Positions 52,754-64,000 of a DNA stretch of 64,000 nucleotides are shown in pieces (the stretch's first letter is position 1; each line of letters begins with the position of its first letter). A model generated the notes under the pieces. That model had not been told where the DNA came from. It ran no database searches and was given only the letters and a program-made list of their open reading frames with translations. The DNA lies in NCBI GenBank assembly GCA_018433085.1, contig JAHDRW010000008.1, positions 266,453-330,452 of the forward strand. Direction: 5' to 3'. A program made the position numbers and the translations under genes. The DNA comes from Deltaproteobacteria bacterium (GTDB lineage Bacteria; Desulfobacterota; Desulfomonilia; UBA1062).

Positions 52754-55174
52754 TCAGGCCTCCTCGCCCAGATTCCTGGTGAAGTCCACGATCTTTTCGT
52801 TTTCCTTCATCCGGATAGCACGCACCCCCTGCGCCGAGCGCGTCGAGGTCGTGCGTATCTGGGACACCGGCATCCGGATAATCTGGCCGGACGTGGAGAT
52901 GATCATGAGCTCGTCGGTTCCCTGAACCACCCTGATACCTACCAGGTTGCCCGTCTTTTTCGTGATATGCACCGTAAGCACGCCCTTGCCGGCCCGTTTC
53001 TGGACAGGATATCTGCCCACCGGGGTCTTCTTGCCGTAGCCGAACTCGGTGAGATTGATCACGTAGTTGTCGGGGGAGGTGATGACGTCCATTCCCACCA
53101 CCAGATCGCCCTCGTCCAGATGAATGGCCCTCACACCCTGGGCCTGCCTTCCCATGACCCTGACCTGATCCTCGGAGAAGACAATGGCCTTGCCATGGCC
53201 CGAGGCAACGATGATATCGTCTTTGCCGCTGGTGAGACGGGCGGATATCACCTCGTCCCCGGACTCCAGGGTGCAGGCGATGATGCCGTTTTTGATGATG
53301 TTTGCAAAGTCGTGGAGCATCACCCGTTTGGTATACGCCTTTGCAGTGACCATCATCACCCTGGCGTCGGCCGTGAGATCGGACGCCACCAGGATGGCAC
53401 AGATCCGCTCCTCTTTCTGCAGCGGGCGGATATTGACGATGGGAACCCCCTTCAGGGCCCTGTCGCGCTCGGGAACCTCATAGACCTTGGTGTGATACAC
53501 CCTGCCGGTATTTGTGAAGTAGAGTATTGAGGCGTGGTTGGAGGCGACGAAGATATGCTCGATAAAGTCGTCATCCATGGCCGCGCCACCCCGTATACCC
53601 ACTCCCCCCCGTTTCTGTGTACGGTACTTGGTGAGCTCGGTGCGTTTGATATATCCCTTTCTCGTCATGGTGACGACCATCTGTTCGTCGGGGATCAGCT
53701 CCTCGATATTGAACTCTCCGGCAGATCCGCGGACGATCAGGGATCTTCGCTCGTCGGCGTATTTTTCCTTGATCTCGACGAGTTCGCCCCTGATCACATT
53801 GAGCAACTCCCCCCGATCGGAGAGAATTTTCTCAAGACGGGCGATTTCCTTCAGAAGACTCTGATATTCCTCGGTGATCTTATCGCGCTCGAGGCCGGTG
53901 AGCCTCTGAAGCCTCATGTCGAGGATGGCCTGTGCCTGGATCTCGCTCAATTCGAACCTCTTCATGAGGTTTTCCCTGGCCACCTGTGGGGTGGGCGACG
54001 CCTTGATGATGGACACCACCTCGTCGATGTTGTCAAGGGCCTTGAGCAAACCCTCGAGGATGTGAACACGTGCCCTGGCCTTGTCAAGCTCGAAGATGCT
54101 CCTGCGGGTAACCACCTCCTCGCGGAAGTCGAGGAATGCCTGGAGCAGATCTTTGATGCCCATCACCCGGGGCCTTCCGTTGTGGATGGCGAGCATGTTC
54201 ATGGAGAAGGAGTTCTGGAGGTTGGTGAGCTTGTAGAGCTGCTTTTCGATTACCTCTGCCTGGGTGCCCCGCTTCAGATCGATAACAACCCGCATACCGT
54301 CCTTGTCGGACTCGTCACGGATATTGGAGATGCCGTCGATCTTCTTGTCCTGGGCCAGGACCGCAATCCTTTCGACCAGGTCCGCCTTGTTCACCGTATA
54401 GGGGAGCTCGGTTATGATGATCTTCTCACGGTTGCTGTCCTGTTCGATATCGACCTTTCCGCGTACCGTGATGATACCCCGGCCCGTTGCATAGGCCTTC
54501 TCGATCTCGCCGTTTGAAAAGATGATTCCCCCGGTCGGAAAGTCGGGGCCGGGAACGATCTTCATGATATCCGGAAGCCCGATTCCCGGAGAATCGATCA
54601 GAGAAATAAGAGCGGTAATGATCTCGTTGCTGTTGTGCGGAGGGATGCTCGTGGCCATTCCGACGGCGATGCCCGATGAACCGTTCAGCAGCAGGGCAGG
54701 TATCCGGGTGGGAAGGACATCCGGCTCGAGAAGAGATTCATCGTAATTCTGATGCATATCCACGGTCTCTTTCTCGATATCGGAGAGCATTTCCTCGGCA
54801 AGGCGCTCCATCCGGATCTCGGTATATCGCATTGCCGCGGGGGGATCGCCGTCGATGGATCCGAAATTGCCCTGGCCGTCCACCAGGGGGTAGCGCATGG
54901 AGAAATCCTGGGCCATGCGGACAATGGTATCGTACACGGCGGAATCACCGTGTGGATGATATTTACCGATGACATCGCCCACGATTCTGGCTGATTTTTT
55001 GTATGGTCTGTTGTGGGTATTGGACAACTCGCTCATGGCAAACAATACCCTGCGGTGAACGGGCTTGAGGCCGTCCCTCACATCCGGGATGGCCCTCCCG
55101 ATAATGACGCTCATGGAATAATCCAGGTATGAGCGCCTCATTTCCTGATCTATTGCTACCGTATCTGTTTTCAT
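52754..55174 (-). CDS. gyrA: DNA gyrase subunit A
   Basis: 806 residues. The breakage-reunion Tyr117 sits in AAMRYTEIR; in the quinolone-resistance region Ser78 and Asp82 ([10 protein letters not shown]) are the wild-type residues. A GyrA-box-like QKRGGVG lies in the C-terminal beta-pinwheel. The 5' end lies 27 nt downstream of gyrB. Introduces negative supercoils with GyrB. Confidence 0.96.
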   Translation of the reverse strand: MKTDTVAIDQEMRRSYLDYSMSVIIGRAIPDVRDGLKPVHRRVLFAMSELSNTHNRPYKKSARIVGDVIGKYHPHGDSAVYDTIVRMAQDFSMRYPLVDGQGNFGSIDGDPPAAMRYTEIRMERLAEEMLSDIEKETVDMHQNYDESLLEPDVLPTRIPALLLNGSSGIAVGMATSIPPHNSNEIITALISLIDSPGIGLPDIMKIVPGPDFPTGGIIFSNGEIEKAYATGRGIITVRGKVDIEQDSNREKIIITELPYTVNKADLVERIAVLAQDKKIDGISNIRDESDKDGMRVVIDLKRGTQAEVIEKQLYKLTNLQNSFSMNMLAIHNGRPRVMGIKDLLQAFLDFREEVVTRRSIFELDKARARVHILEGLLKALDNIDEVVSIIKASPTPQVARENLMKRFELSEIQAQAILDMRLQRLTGLERDKITEEYQSLLKEIARLEKILSDRGELLNVIRGELVEIKEKYADERRSLIVRGSAGEFNIEELIPDEQMVVTMTRKGYIKRTELTKYRTQKRGGVGIRGGAAMDDDFIEHIFVASNHASILYFTNTGRVYHTKVYEVPERDRALKGVPIVNIRPLQKEERICAILVASDLTADARVMMVTAKAYTKRVMLHDFANIIKNGIIACTLESGDEVISARLTSGKDDIIVASGHGKAIVFSEDQVRVMGRQAQGVRAIHLDEGDLVVGMDVITSPDNYVINLTEFGYGKKTPVGRYPVQKRAGKGVLTVHITKKTGNLVGIRVVQGTDELMIISTSGQIIRMPVSQIRTTSTRSAQGVRAIRMKENEKIVDFTRNLGEEA

Positions 55175-55201
55175 GAATATTCCTTATCGTGTAAATCTCT
55201 A

Positions 55202-57604
<2,403 letters not shown>

Positions 57605-58729
57605 CTAAAAACGCATGGGCATGATGACCCACTTGCTTTCCGTTATTCCGCTATCAGTGATCATGCACGGGCCTTGTGAACCCTTCAGATGAATCTCCGT
57701 CTCTCCCTCGATGAACGAGAGACAGTCCATAAAATATCTGGGATTGAAGTTGATATCGAGATCCTCTCCCTGATGCTCCGAGGGTATTGGGGTTTCCACC
57801 TCTCCCTGATCAGGGTTGCTTGCAAAAACGATGGTTCGGTCCTTATGAAAGGAAAACCTGACGCAGTTGGATATATCCGAAACCATGGCGGTACACACTT
57901 TGAGCACCGAGTGAAGCTCCTGGGCATTTATCTTGGTCGTGATGGGAAAGGCGTCGGGAGATACAACACTTTGATAATCAGGAAATTTCCCATCGATGAG
58001 ACGGACGGTAGCCATGGTGTCCGGAGAGATATAAAAGATGGAATCCTTCGTCAGGAGAACCCGTGAATCCTCCTCTTTATTGTCCATCAGTCGCTTGAGT
58101 TCCTGAAGTCCTTTCCTGGGAACGATGATACCGCTTCCCATATCGACGTACTCTCCCGTAAAGAAGCGTACGACTGAGAGCCTCCGTGTATCGGTTGAAA
58201 CCATCTCTATAAATCCTCTGCCGTTTTCTTCCTTGCCGGAGATGAGCAGAGCCCCCCCAAGGGTATACTTGCTGTCGCTCTCAGACGATGCGGGGATGGA
58301 GAAAATGGTTCTCTCGATCATGGGCTTCATGACGGAGAGATCGATAGAGTATCCGTTGTCCATATCCATGAAATCGACCATTGGATATTCTTCCGCATCC
58401 ATCACATTCATCTTGATCCGATTATTTTCCGCTATGATATGGGCATGCGAGCCATCCTCGACACAGAAATCAACCATCTGGTCGGGAAGTTCACGGATGA
58501 TATCGTAAAACCCCTTTCCATTGATGGCGCAGGCCCCGGCCTGTGTAACCTCACAAGGGGAATTCACCTGAATGGAGGTATGGAGGTCTGTTGCCTTCAC
58601 CTGCAACGAATCTCCTGATATCTCGAGGAGTATATGGCTCAAGATGGGAAGGGTCGATTTTTTTTCGGTGAATCCCTGCACCTTTGCCAACATGTTCTGT
58701 AGAAGGGTTTTTTGAATCTTACATTTCAT
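57605..58729 (-). CDS. dnaN: DNA polymerase III beta subunit (sliding clamp)
   Basis: 374 residues, the three-domain clamp length. Starts MKCKIQKTLLQNMLAKVQG and ends with the C-terminal LPMRF-like MPMRF that closes the clamp fold. ATG 58729 behind AGGGGGAATAA. Encircles DNA and tethers polymerase. Lies next to parB-parA and gyrB, but dnaA and recF are not adjacent. Confidence 0.95.
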   Translation of the reverse strand: MKCKIQKTLLQNMLAKVQGFTEKKSTLPILSHILLEISGDSLQVKATDLHTSIQVNSPCEVTQAGACAINGKGFYDIIRELPDQMVDFCVEDGSHAHIIAENNRIKMNVMDAEEYPMVDFMDMDNGYSIDLSVMKPMIERTIFSIPASSESDSKYTLGGALLISGKEENGRGFIEMVSTDTRRLSVVRFFTGEYVDMGSGIIVPRKGLQELKRLMDNKEEDSRVLLTKDSIFYISPDTMATVRLIDGKFPDYQSVVSPDAFPITTKINAQELHSVLKVCTAMVSDISNCVRFSFHKDRTIVFASNPDQGEVETPIPSEHQGEDLDINFNPRYFMDCLSFIEGETEIHLKGSQGPCMITDSGITESKWVIMPMRF

Positions 58730-58749
58730 TTTTTTATTCCCCCTATGTA

Positions 58750-58776
58750 ATAGTAAAAAAGATTATATGGTGTCAA
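58750..58776 (-). promoter_or_regulatory. Possible dnaN operon promoter
   Basis: On the minus strand TTGACA (58776-58771) is followed after 15 nt by TACTAT (58755-58750); a TATAAT (58767-58762) lies between and may belong to another start. Both pairings are tentative. Confidence 0.35.
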
Positions 58777-58844
58777 CATGTTCATAGGCCAATTAAGGGC
58801 ATGTTATTAAAAGGCAATTTAAAGCCAAAACAGGGTTCATAAGT

Positions 58845-58882
58845 TATCGACAGAGAACCTATTTGCCCTGCAACTGTCGATA
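58845..58882. other. Inverted repeat downstream of parB
   Basis: TATCGACAG (58845-58853) and CTGTCGATA (58874-58882), 9-bp arms, 20-nt loop. The left arm sits in TTATCGACA (58844-58852), one mismatch to the DnaA box TTATCCACA. It may be a hairpin after parB or DnaA-box-like sites. Confidence 0.35.
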
Positions 58883-58900
58883 TGTCTGAAAGAGATCGCA

Positions 58901-59758
58901 TCAGATCGGGGCCTCTTGTTCACAAATCTCGGCAACGATGCGGGAAAGCTCATCACGGGAGGAAACATTGATCACGATCTTCCCTCTGCGCTTTCTCCAA
59001 TCGCATACAACCTTTGCCGAGAGCTTCTCGGAAAGAAGGGTGGAGAGATGATCAAAATAGGGATCTGCCTTTTTCACCCCCTTTTTTTTCTTATCCTTGT
59101 TATCCATACCGGAGGCATGCCGCTCGGCTTCCCTGACGCTCAATGACTGGCTGACGATCAGGTTCAGGAGATACAGCTGGCCGTTCTCGTTCTCGACCAT
59201 CAGGATAGCGCGGGCATGACCGGTTGTGATCGCGCCTTCTCTCAGGGCCTGCTTCACCTCTTCAGGGAGATGGATCAGGCGCATGGAATTCGTCACGGTC
59301 GACCGGTCCTTGAGAACGGCATCGGCGATTTCCTGATGGGTGAGGCCGAACTGCTCTTTCAGCGTGTAGTATGCCTCGGACTCTTCCATGGGATTCAGGT
59401 CTTCGCGCTGAAGGTTTTCGATGAGAGATATCTTGAATGCCTCGGCATCGGGAATATCCCTTACGATGGAAGGTATCTTCTGGATACCGGCGAGCTTGCA
59501 TGCCTGGTATCTACGCTCTCCGGCAATAATCTCGTAGCGGGTATTCGTTCTCCGGACCAGGATGGGAGAAATGAGACCGTGGCTCTTGATGGATGCAGCA
59601 AGCTCCGCGATGGTCTTCTCGTCAAATGATTTTCTCGGCTGAATCGGGTTCGGATAGATCTCATCAACCGGTATTTCGATAACCTGGGTCCCGTCTTCCT
59701 GAACGCTGTCAGCAAAGATGGCATCAATACCTCTTCCCAAACGGGATTTAGACTTCAT
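58901..59758 (-). CDS. parB: Chromosome partitioning protein ParB
   Basis: 285 residues. N-terminal CTPase-type domain with GERRYQA, central HTH (LTHQEIADAVLKDRSTVTNSMRL) and a C-terminal dimer domain. Binds parS and spreads along DNA; a perfect GTTTCACGTGAAAC lies just upstream of parA at 60572. Overlaps parA by 11 nt in a different frame. Confidence 0.95.
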   Translation of the reverse strand: MKSKSRLGRGIDAIFADSVQEDGTQVIEIPVDEIYPNPIQPRKSFDEKTIAELAASIKSHGLISPILVRRTNTRYEIIAGERRYQACKLAGIQKIPSIVRDIPDAEAFKISLIENLQREDLNPMEESEAYYTLKEQFGLTHQEIADAVLKDRSTVTNSMRLIHLPEEVKQALREGAITTGHARAILMVENENGQLYLLNLIVSQSLSVREAERHASGMDNKDKKKKGVKKADPYFDHLSTLLSEKLSAKVVCDWRKRRGKIVINVSSRDELSRIVAEICEQEAPI

Positions 59759-60536
59759 GATCGGCCTCCATTTCGAGGATTTCTTTTGCCAGCATCAGAT
59801 AATGCTGAGCCCCTTTCGAGGAAATATCGTACAGACAGATAGGGACACCGAAACTCGGGGCCTCGCACAAGCGGATATTTCTCGGAATGATGGTGCGGAA
59901 AACCTGGGAACTGAAGTGAGCCTTCACGTTCTCGGCGATATCATGACTGAGACGGGTGCGGGAGTCGAACATGGTGAGGAGAAAACCCTCGATGCTCAGA
60001 CTCGGATTCAACCGTTTTCTCACAAGCCGGAATGTGTTCATGAGGCTCTTCAGACCCTCCAAGGCATAATACTCGCACTGAACAGGAACCAGAAGAGAGT
60101 GTGCCGCCGTAAGGGCGTTGAGGGTGAGAAGGCCGAGCGAGGGGGGGCAGTCGATCACGATGAAATCAAACTCTCGCGACATTCCAGCCAGGGAACGGGA
60201 AAGGATGCGCTCACGGAGGGGAACATCCATCAGCTCAACCTCGACGCCCACAAGATCGGTATGGCCCGACATGATGAAAAAGTTTCGCAGCTTCGTCTCC
60301 TGAATCACGGAATCAGCACCCTTCTCCCCAAGCATCACATGATATACGTGGGAAGAAAAAGAGTCCGGGTTGAAACCAAGCCCTGTGGTTGCATTTGCCT
60401 GGGGATCGAGATCGATGAGCAGTGTGCGCTTCCCAAGCAAGGCAAGCGAAGAGCCGAGATTGATGGAGGTAGTGGTCTTCCCGACGCCGCCTTTTTGATT
60501 GGACACACTTATGATTTTAGGACACACCATAATCAT
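59748..60536 (-). CDS. parA: Chromosome partitioning ATPase ParA (Soj)
   Basis: 262 residues. Deviant Walker A KGGVGKTTTSIN at about 15-26, VDCPPSLGLLTLNAL-type Walker B region, DPQANATTGLG near 42. Drives segregation with ParB. The starts at 60536 and two codons on (60530) are both possible; the upstream GGTAG is a weak ribosome site for either. Confidence 0.95.
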   Translation of the reverse strand: MIMVCPKIISVSNQKGGVGKTTTSINLGSSLALLGKRTLLIDLDPQANATTGLGFNPDSFSSHVYHVMLGEKGADSVIQETKLRNFFIMSGHTDLVGVEVELMDVPLRERILSRSLAGMSREFDFIVIDCPPSLGLLTLNALTAAHSLLVPVQCEYYALEGLKSLMNTFRLVRKRLNPSLSIEGFLLTMFDSRTRLSHDIAENVKAHFSSQVFRTIIPRNIRLCEAPSFGVPICLYDISSKGAQHYLMLAKEILEMEADHEV

Positions 60537-60765
60537 CTACCATAAAAGAATAATTTTTTGAATTAAAAAAAGTTTCACGTGAAACAATATTGATAATATC
60601 TGGATTAAAAAGCATCTTTTTGTAAAAAAGGTAGGATTCTCCTTCACGTCCGCCACGGAGGACTGAGAAGGAAGGGCCCCATTCCCCTTAAACTTTCGGC
60701 ATAAAGTTGGATCGAAGGTCTTGACCGTAAGGTCCATACCTAAAGTGACCACCCTTCCAGGGTGT
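60537..60765. other. Intergenic region upstream of parA
   Basis: No gene; holds the parS site and the promoter region of parA-parB. The part from about 60650 is GC-richer without a clear feature. Confidence 0.6.
60571..60586. promoter_or_regulatory. parS centromere-like site
   Basis: AGTTTCACGTGAAACA contains the perfect palindromic core GTTTCACGTGAAAC, matching the consensus at 15 of 16 positions. It lies 35 nt upstream of parA, the usual location of chromosomal parS. Confidence 0.85.
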
Positions 60766-61281
60766 TCATCGGGGAAAGAATCGGATAAAGATGATGATGA
60801 TGAGCAGGATAACCGTGATCCAGGCGCCGGTGATATCGCTTTTTCGTACGATGACATGCTCTTTCAAGGCGGAGAGGCCGGAACCCAGGATCTCCGGGTT
60901 TACCACACTCTCCAGGTCCGATATTATTTCCGGAAAGCCGGCGAAGCTGTTCGGTATGAGGAAGTTTCTCTTTTTTGTCGCCAGAGTGATGAACTGCCGC
61001 GAACCCATGGATATGCCCTCAAGACGCACGATGTCGCCGACCGGGACCTTTCTTGACCCGAGTATTCCCCTGATGGTGACTGCGGAATCGGTGATCCGTA
61101 TCTTGCGCAGCAGGTTGTTGATTGTAAGGAGATAGAAAAGTATCATCAGGATCAGGGCCATCAACAAAACGGAGAGCTCGAAGCCTGACATGATCACGTC
61201 CACGAAGATAGGGATGGACATGAGGGTGGCAAGGATCATGGGAGCCTGCAGGTTCTTTTTTATCTTGTAAACCCTATCCAT
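60766..61281 (-). CDS. Membrane protein with bacterial PH-like domain
   Basis: 171 residues. Two membrane helices near residues 13-55, a bPH-like central region (about 65-135) with ITDSAVTIRGILGSRKVPVGDIVRLE, and a C-terminal helix (about 148-165). The start (MDRVYK, 61281) was picked because it precedes the first helix; no clear ribosome site is seen. Function unknown; bPH domains are often envelope-associated. Divergent from the inositol-monophosphatase gene. Confidence 0.7.
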   Translation of the reverse strand: MDRVYKIKKNLQAPMILATLMSIPIFVDVIMSGFELSVLLMALILMILFYLLTINNLLRKIRITDSAVTIRGILGSRKVPVGDIVRLEGISMGSRQFITLATKKRNFLIPNSFAGFPEIISDLESVVNPEILGSGLSALKEHVIVRKSDITGAWITVILLIIIIFIRFFPR

Positions 61282-61325
61282 GTTTATTATGGTACATGAA
61301 ATACCTGGTGCTGGCAAGGGTTGCT

Positions 61326-62078
61326 ATGCTGAATTTCACAGTCAATCTTGCAAAAAAAGCCGGAGAGTATCTTCGTGAGAATTTCGGGAAAGAGCTGAAT
61401 GTCGAGCACAAGGGAAGAATCGATCTGGTGACCCAGATCGACCGGAATTCTCAGGACATGATTGTCGGCGATATCGAACGGAAATACCCTCTCCACTCCA
61501 TCATCGCCGAAGAGGGAGTGAACAGGGCGTCCGGGCATGACTACACCTGGTTCGTCGACCCCCTTGACGGAACGGTGAATTATGTCCATGGGATCCCGTT
61601 CTTTTCTGTTTCTCTCGGTATTTTTAAAGACATGAGACCATATATCGGGGTTTGCTACAATCCCATCAGCGGCGACCTCTTCTCCGCCCAGACAGGAAAG
61701 GGCGCCTTCCGGAATGGAAAGAAAATAATGGTTTCGAAAACCTCCCTTCTCGTCGATTCGCTCATAGTCACGGGATTTCCTTACTCACTCGCAAGGCTTG
61801 ATGATTCTATGATGCGATTCACCAGAATACTTCGCGAGGTGCAGGGAATACGTAGGTTCGGTTCAGCGGCCCTGGACCTCTGTTTCGTGGCGGCTGGGTC
61901 TTTTGACGGATTCTGGGAGGTTGGACTGCATCCCTGGGACCTGGCTGCGGGTGTGGTCGTTCTCCTGGAGGCCGGTGGCAGGGCATCGGGCCTTTCCGGT
62001 GAGGGGTTCGATCCTCATCGCGGGGATATCCTCGCCAGCAACGGGAGAATCCATAGCGATTTGATGAGGCTCATGTAG
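61326..62078 (+). CDS. Inositol monophosphatase family protein
   Basis: 250 residues. Metal/phosphate motif WFVDPLDGTVNYVHG, later HPWDLAAG, in family order. Start 61326 (MLNFTVN) has AAGGG upstream; the ATG ten codons earlier has none. Mg-dependent removal of phosphate from inositol phosphates or, in related proteins, from FBP, PAP or NADP. Substrate not determined. Adjacent to tatD. Confidence 0.9.
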   Translation: MLNFTVNLAKKAGEYLRENFGKELNVEHKGRIDLVTQIDRNSQDMIVGDIERKYPLHSIIAEEGVNRASGHDYTWFVDPLDGTVNYVHGIPFFSVSLGIFKDMRPYIGVCYNPISGDLFSAQTGKGAFRNGKKIMVSKTSLLVDSLIVTGFPYSLARLDDSMMRFTRILREVQGIRRFGSAALDLCFVAAGSFDGFWEVGLHPWDLAAGVVVLLEAGGRASGLSGEGFDPHRGDILASNGRIHSDLMRLM

Positions 62079-62079
62079 C

Positions 62080-62868
62080 GTGAATCTGATCGACTCCCAT
62101 AATCATCTCCACTTCGATAATTTTCGGAAAGACCGCTCCGATGTGATGGACAGGGCCCGCCAGGCAGGGGTGAAAGCCATGCTTCTGGTTGGCATCGATC
62201 CGGATGACACCCTCCGCGCACTCGAGACGGCAGAAGCCAGGGAAGGACTTTTTACGAGCATGGGCATCCATCCGCAGATGGCAGGTGTTTTCTCTCCGGA
62301 GGATGTACGTGCGCTCGCCGCTCTGGCAGAGAACGGCAAGATCGTTGCCGTGGGGGAGACCGGTTTCGATCTGTATCGCACCCCGGAGACTGAGGATCAG
62401 CAGAAAGAGCTCTTCAGGGCCCATATCGAGCTTGCCAGGTCGTGCTCGCTGCCCCTGATCATTCATGATCGTGACGCCCACCGGCAGACCGTGGATATGC
62501 TGGAGGAAGAAGGGGCGTGGTCCTTGGGCGGGGTGTTCCACTGTTTTTCCGGTGATGCGGCCATGGCCTCACATATTGTTGCCAAGGGATTTTTCCTTTC
62601 CGTCCCGGGAGTTCTCACCTATAAAAATGCCGCGGTCCTCAGAGAGGCCGTATGCGTCTGTCCTTTGGAATCCCTTCTCATTGAAACGGATGCTCCGTAT
62701 CTTGCCCCCGTCCCATACCGTGGGAAAAGGAACGAGCCTTCCTATCTGATCGAGACGATCAGAGAGCTTGCAGCGATCAAGAAGATAGACGCGGAATGCA
62801 TGGCGGAGATAACGACGGACAATTTTTTCCGTCTGTTTGCAAGGGCGAGCAAATCAGGTTTAGAATGA
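62080..62868 (+). CDS. tatD: TatD-family metal-dependent DNase/hydrolase
   Basis: 262 residues. Metal motifs in order: DSHNHLHFD, GETGFDLYR, IIHDRDAH, HCFSGD and ETDAPYLAP. GTG start at 62080, 1 nt after the previous stop. 3'-exonuclease/hydrolase family found in nearly all bacteria. Cytoplasmic. Confidence 0.92.
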   Translation: MNLIDSHNHLHFDNFRKDRSDVMDRARQAGVKAMLLVGIDPDDTLRALETAEAREGLFTSMGIHPQMAGVFSPEDVRALAALAENGKIVAVGETGFDLYRTPETEDQQKELFRAHIELARSCSLPLIIHDRDAHRQTVDMLEEEGAWSLGGVFHCFSGDAAMASHIVAKGFFLSVPGVLTYKNAAVLREAVCVCPLESLLIETDAPYLAPVPYRGKRNEPSYLIETIRELAAIKKIDAECMAEITTDNFFRLFARASKSGLE

Positions 62869-63003
62869 AACCCTTTCGTGGGTGATGGAGCGCGACTGTT
62901 CGAAGGAAGGAAAGCCGAATTCTTCTCCACGAGTCGGACCGGATGGAGAAAGATGGAGCAGTCGCCTTTATGAAGAGAAGCACGGATGGAAAGGAGGCAG
63001 GAT

Positions 63004-63411
63004 ATGCTCAAACGTCTGGAAGTCAGAACCACGGGTAAATCCCAGTTTGTCGATATAACGACGAATATCAGGAGCGTATTGAAAAACGAGCAAATTCCCA
63101 GCGGACTGGTACTTGCCTACGTTCCCCACACCACCTGCGGAATCACGATCAACGAAAACGCCGATCCTGCGGTGAAAGAGGACATCATCGCCACACTGGA
63201 GGGACTGGTACCCCGGAAGGGGGATTACCGGCATCTGGAAGGAAATGCGGATGCCCACATCAAGGCGAGCCTTATGGGTTTCGATGTCATGCTCATCGTC
63301 GAAGGGGGCTCGCTGGTCCTGGGAACATGGCAGGGTGTTTTTCTCGCCGAGTTCGACGGACCCAGGAACCGGTCGGTACTCTTGAAGATCATCCCTGATC
63401 CGAACAGCTGA
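63004..63411 (+). CDS. yjbQ: UPF0047/YjbQ-family protein
   Basis: 135 residues. Family motif YVPHTTCGITINENADP then LEGNADAHIKASLMG with conserved His residues, and GTWQGVFLAEFDGPR near the end. ATG 63004 is preceded by GGAAAGGAGGCAGGAT. E. coli YjbQ has thiamine-phosphate-synthase-like activity. 135 nt after tatD. Confidence 0.9.
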   Translation: MLKRLEVRTTGKSQFVDITTNIRSVLKNEQIPSGLVLAYVPHTTCGITINENADPAVKEDIIATLEGLVPRKGDYRHLEGNADAHIKASLMGFDVMLIVEGGSLVLGTWQGVFLAEFDGPRNRSVLLKIIPDPNS

Positions 63412-63546
63412 ATAATATACTGGAGCGCCCTCCTTCTCCTGAAAGGCATCAACGTACAGGATCTGTATCGCTTTTAACGGTATTTTTTATTCGTACGAGC
63501 TTGAATTCTTCTTCGCGCCTGCTTCTTAAGGACCTTAAAGGTGGGG

Positions 63547-63837
63547 TCACATTCCCATTAATCTTGAGGCTTCAATAGGGCCCAGTGCTTTCCGTTTAAG
63601 GTTCATGTCATTGAATTGGCGCCAATCATCCCCAGGCTGTTCAGTGAAGAAACGAATGGATGCCTCGCGTCTGAGAAGGGAAAGTCTGGAATGCCATCCA
63701 AAAATCGGTGGGCCAACGATTTTGAGCCCGGAAACAACCGGTTGGGATACAAACACGGGGGACATGAAACGCGCCATCTCATCTCCCCCGGGAAAAAGGC
63801 TTGAAATCGTATTCGGGTGATGATATATCATCACCAC
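63547..63837 (-). CDS. Small hypothetical ORF, 96 codons
   Basis: 96 residues ending KRKALGPIEASRLMGM. No family was recognised. Starts at GTG 63837 inside or beside a 20-bp palindrome; GGGAAAG lies about 12 nt upstream. It may be a broken remnant of a longer gene or not a gene. Confidence 0.3.
   Translation of the reverse strand: MVMIYHHPNTISSLFPGGDEMARFMSPVFVSQPVVSGLKIVGPPIFGWHSRLSLLRREASIRFFTEQPGDDWRQFNDMNLKRKALGPIEASRLMGM
63816..63835. repeat. Perfect 20-bp palindrome
   Basis: The 20 bases read the same on both strands (GGTGATGATA and its reverse complement). They overlap the start region of the hypothetical ORF. Too long to be chance for a random 20-mer, though short palindromes are common. 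Confidence 0.8.
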
Positions 63838-63898
63838 ATCAAAAAATTCTTTCCCAAGTCCTAGGAATCCCTTAGCCTTGAGGTTTGCTAAAGATTTG

Positions 63899-63927
63899 TT
63901 GACAAACCATAGGGCATATTCTATTAG
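63899..63927 (+). promoter_or_regulatory. Sigma70 promoter of tRNA-Gly
   Basis: TTGACA (63899-63904), 17-nt spacer, TATTAG (63922-63927); the tRNA starts 12 nt later. Confidence 0.65.
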
Positions 63928-63938
63928 AGTAACTCAGT

Positions 63939-64000
63939 GCGGGCATAGCTCAGTTGGTAGAGTGTCAGCTTCCCAAGCTGAATGTCGCGGGTTCGAATCC
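63939..64000 (+). tRNA. tRNA-Gly(CCC), partial at right edge
   Basis: D arm GCTCAGTTGGTAGAGT, anticodon stem TCAGC/GCTGA with 7-nt loop TTCCCAA giving anticodon CCC, T-arm GGTTCGAATCC. The 3' end lies outside the window. Decodes GGG. Confidence 0.93.

Overview
This 64 kb window is a dense, GC-rich bacterial chromosome segment. It carries no insertion sequence, prophage, CRISPR array or rRNA. Gene content suggests an anaerobic or microaerophilic member of the Desulfobacterota (old Deltaproteobacteria), possibly a syntrophic or fatty-acid/aromatic-degrading lineage. The pointers are beta-oxidation clusters tied to EtfAB and an Fe-S oxidoreductase, an NDP-forming acyl-CoA synthetase, rubrerythrin plus a PerR-type gene, a methionine synthase split from its reactivation domain, and the rho-rpmE-prfA-prmC-murA-hisD run. 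The lineage is inference; the gene families are read from the sequence.

Layout: (1) 1-8939 is an acyl-CoA catabolic cluster. A minus-strand operon encodes a histidine phosphatase, an ACAD10/11-like acyl-CoA dehydrogenase, a TetR regulator, an APH-like phosphotransferase, an SDR, a 3-hydroxyacyl-CoA dehydrogenase and the start of an Fe-S protein. It diverges from etfB-etfA and a gamma-carbonic-anhydrase-like gene across a perfect 14-bp palindrome. (2) 9033-13687 is a thiol/oxidative-stress block: exported peroxiredoxin, exported CxxC protein, rubrerythrin, a broken perR, a flavodoxin, then thioredoxin-CcdA-TlpA, with two Fur/PerR-like boxes. (3) 13684-16820 is a two-gene methionine synthase. 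(4) 17019-23898 has an acyl-CoA synthetase and a ketopantoate-reductase-like gene, a B12-binding radical SAM protein, a PilZ protein, moaA with an overlapping DUF364 gene, and a frameshifted ogt. (5) 23895-30213 holds a FlhG/MinD-type ATPase, smc and an exported amidase. (6) 30700-34148 has yggT-divIVA-yggU, a CBS-ACT protein and a CCA-adding-type nucleotidyltransferase. (7) 34114-40086 is hisD-murA-prmC-prfA-rpmE-rho in reverse. (8) 40261-43560 is a second beta-oxidation operon, thiolase plus bifunctional hydratase/dehydrogenase. (9) 43933-52244 holds a GAF-cyclase/HDOD signalling pair, moeA, a DksA-type regulator and purSL-purQ. (10) 52754-60536 is a replication/segregation block (gyrA, gyrB, dnaN, parB, parA, all minus) with one strong and one degenerate parS-like site; dnaA and recF are not next to dnaN. 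(11) 60766-64000 carries a PH-like membrane protein, an inositol-monophosphatase-family gene, tatD, yjbQ and a tRNA-Gly(CCC) cut by the window edge.

The most interesting hypothesis is that the first cluster processes gamma/4-hydroxyacyl-CoA through a phosphorylated intermediate, as in bacterial levulinate catabolism and mammalian ACAD10/ACAD11. Kinase, ACAD10/11-type dehydrogenase, SDR and a phosphatase-family gene sit together with their own regulator and electron-transfer flavoprotein. Other points worth checking are the deleted perR, the frameshifted ogt, the PurS-PurS-PurL fusion and the candidate parS sites.
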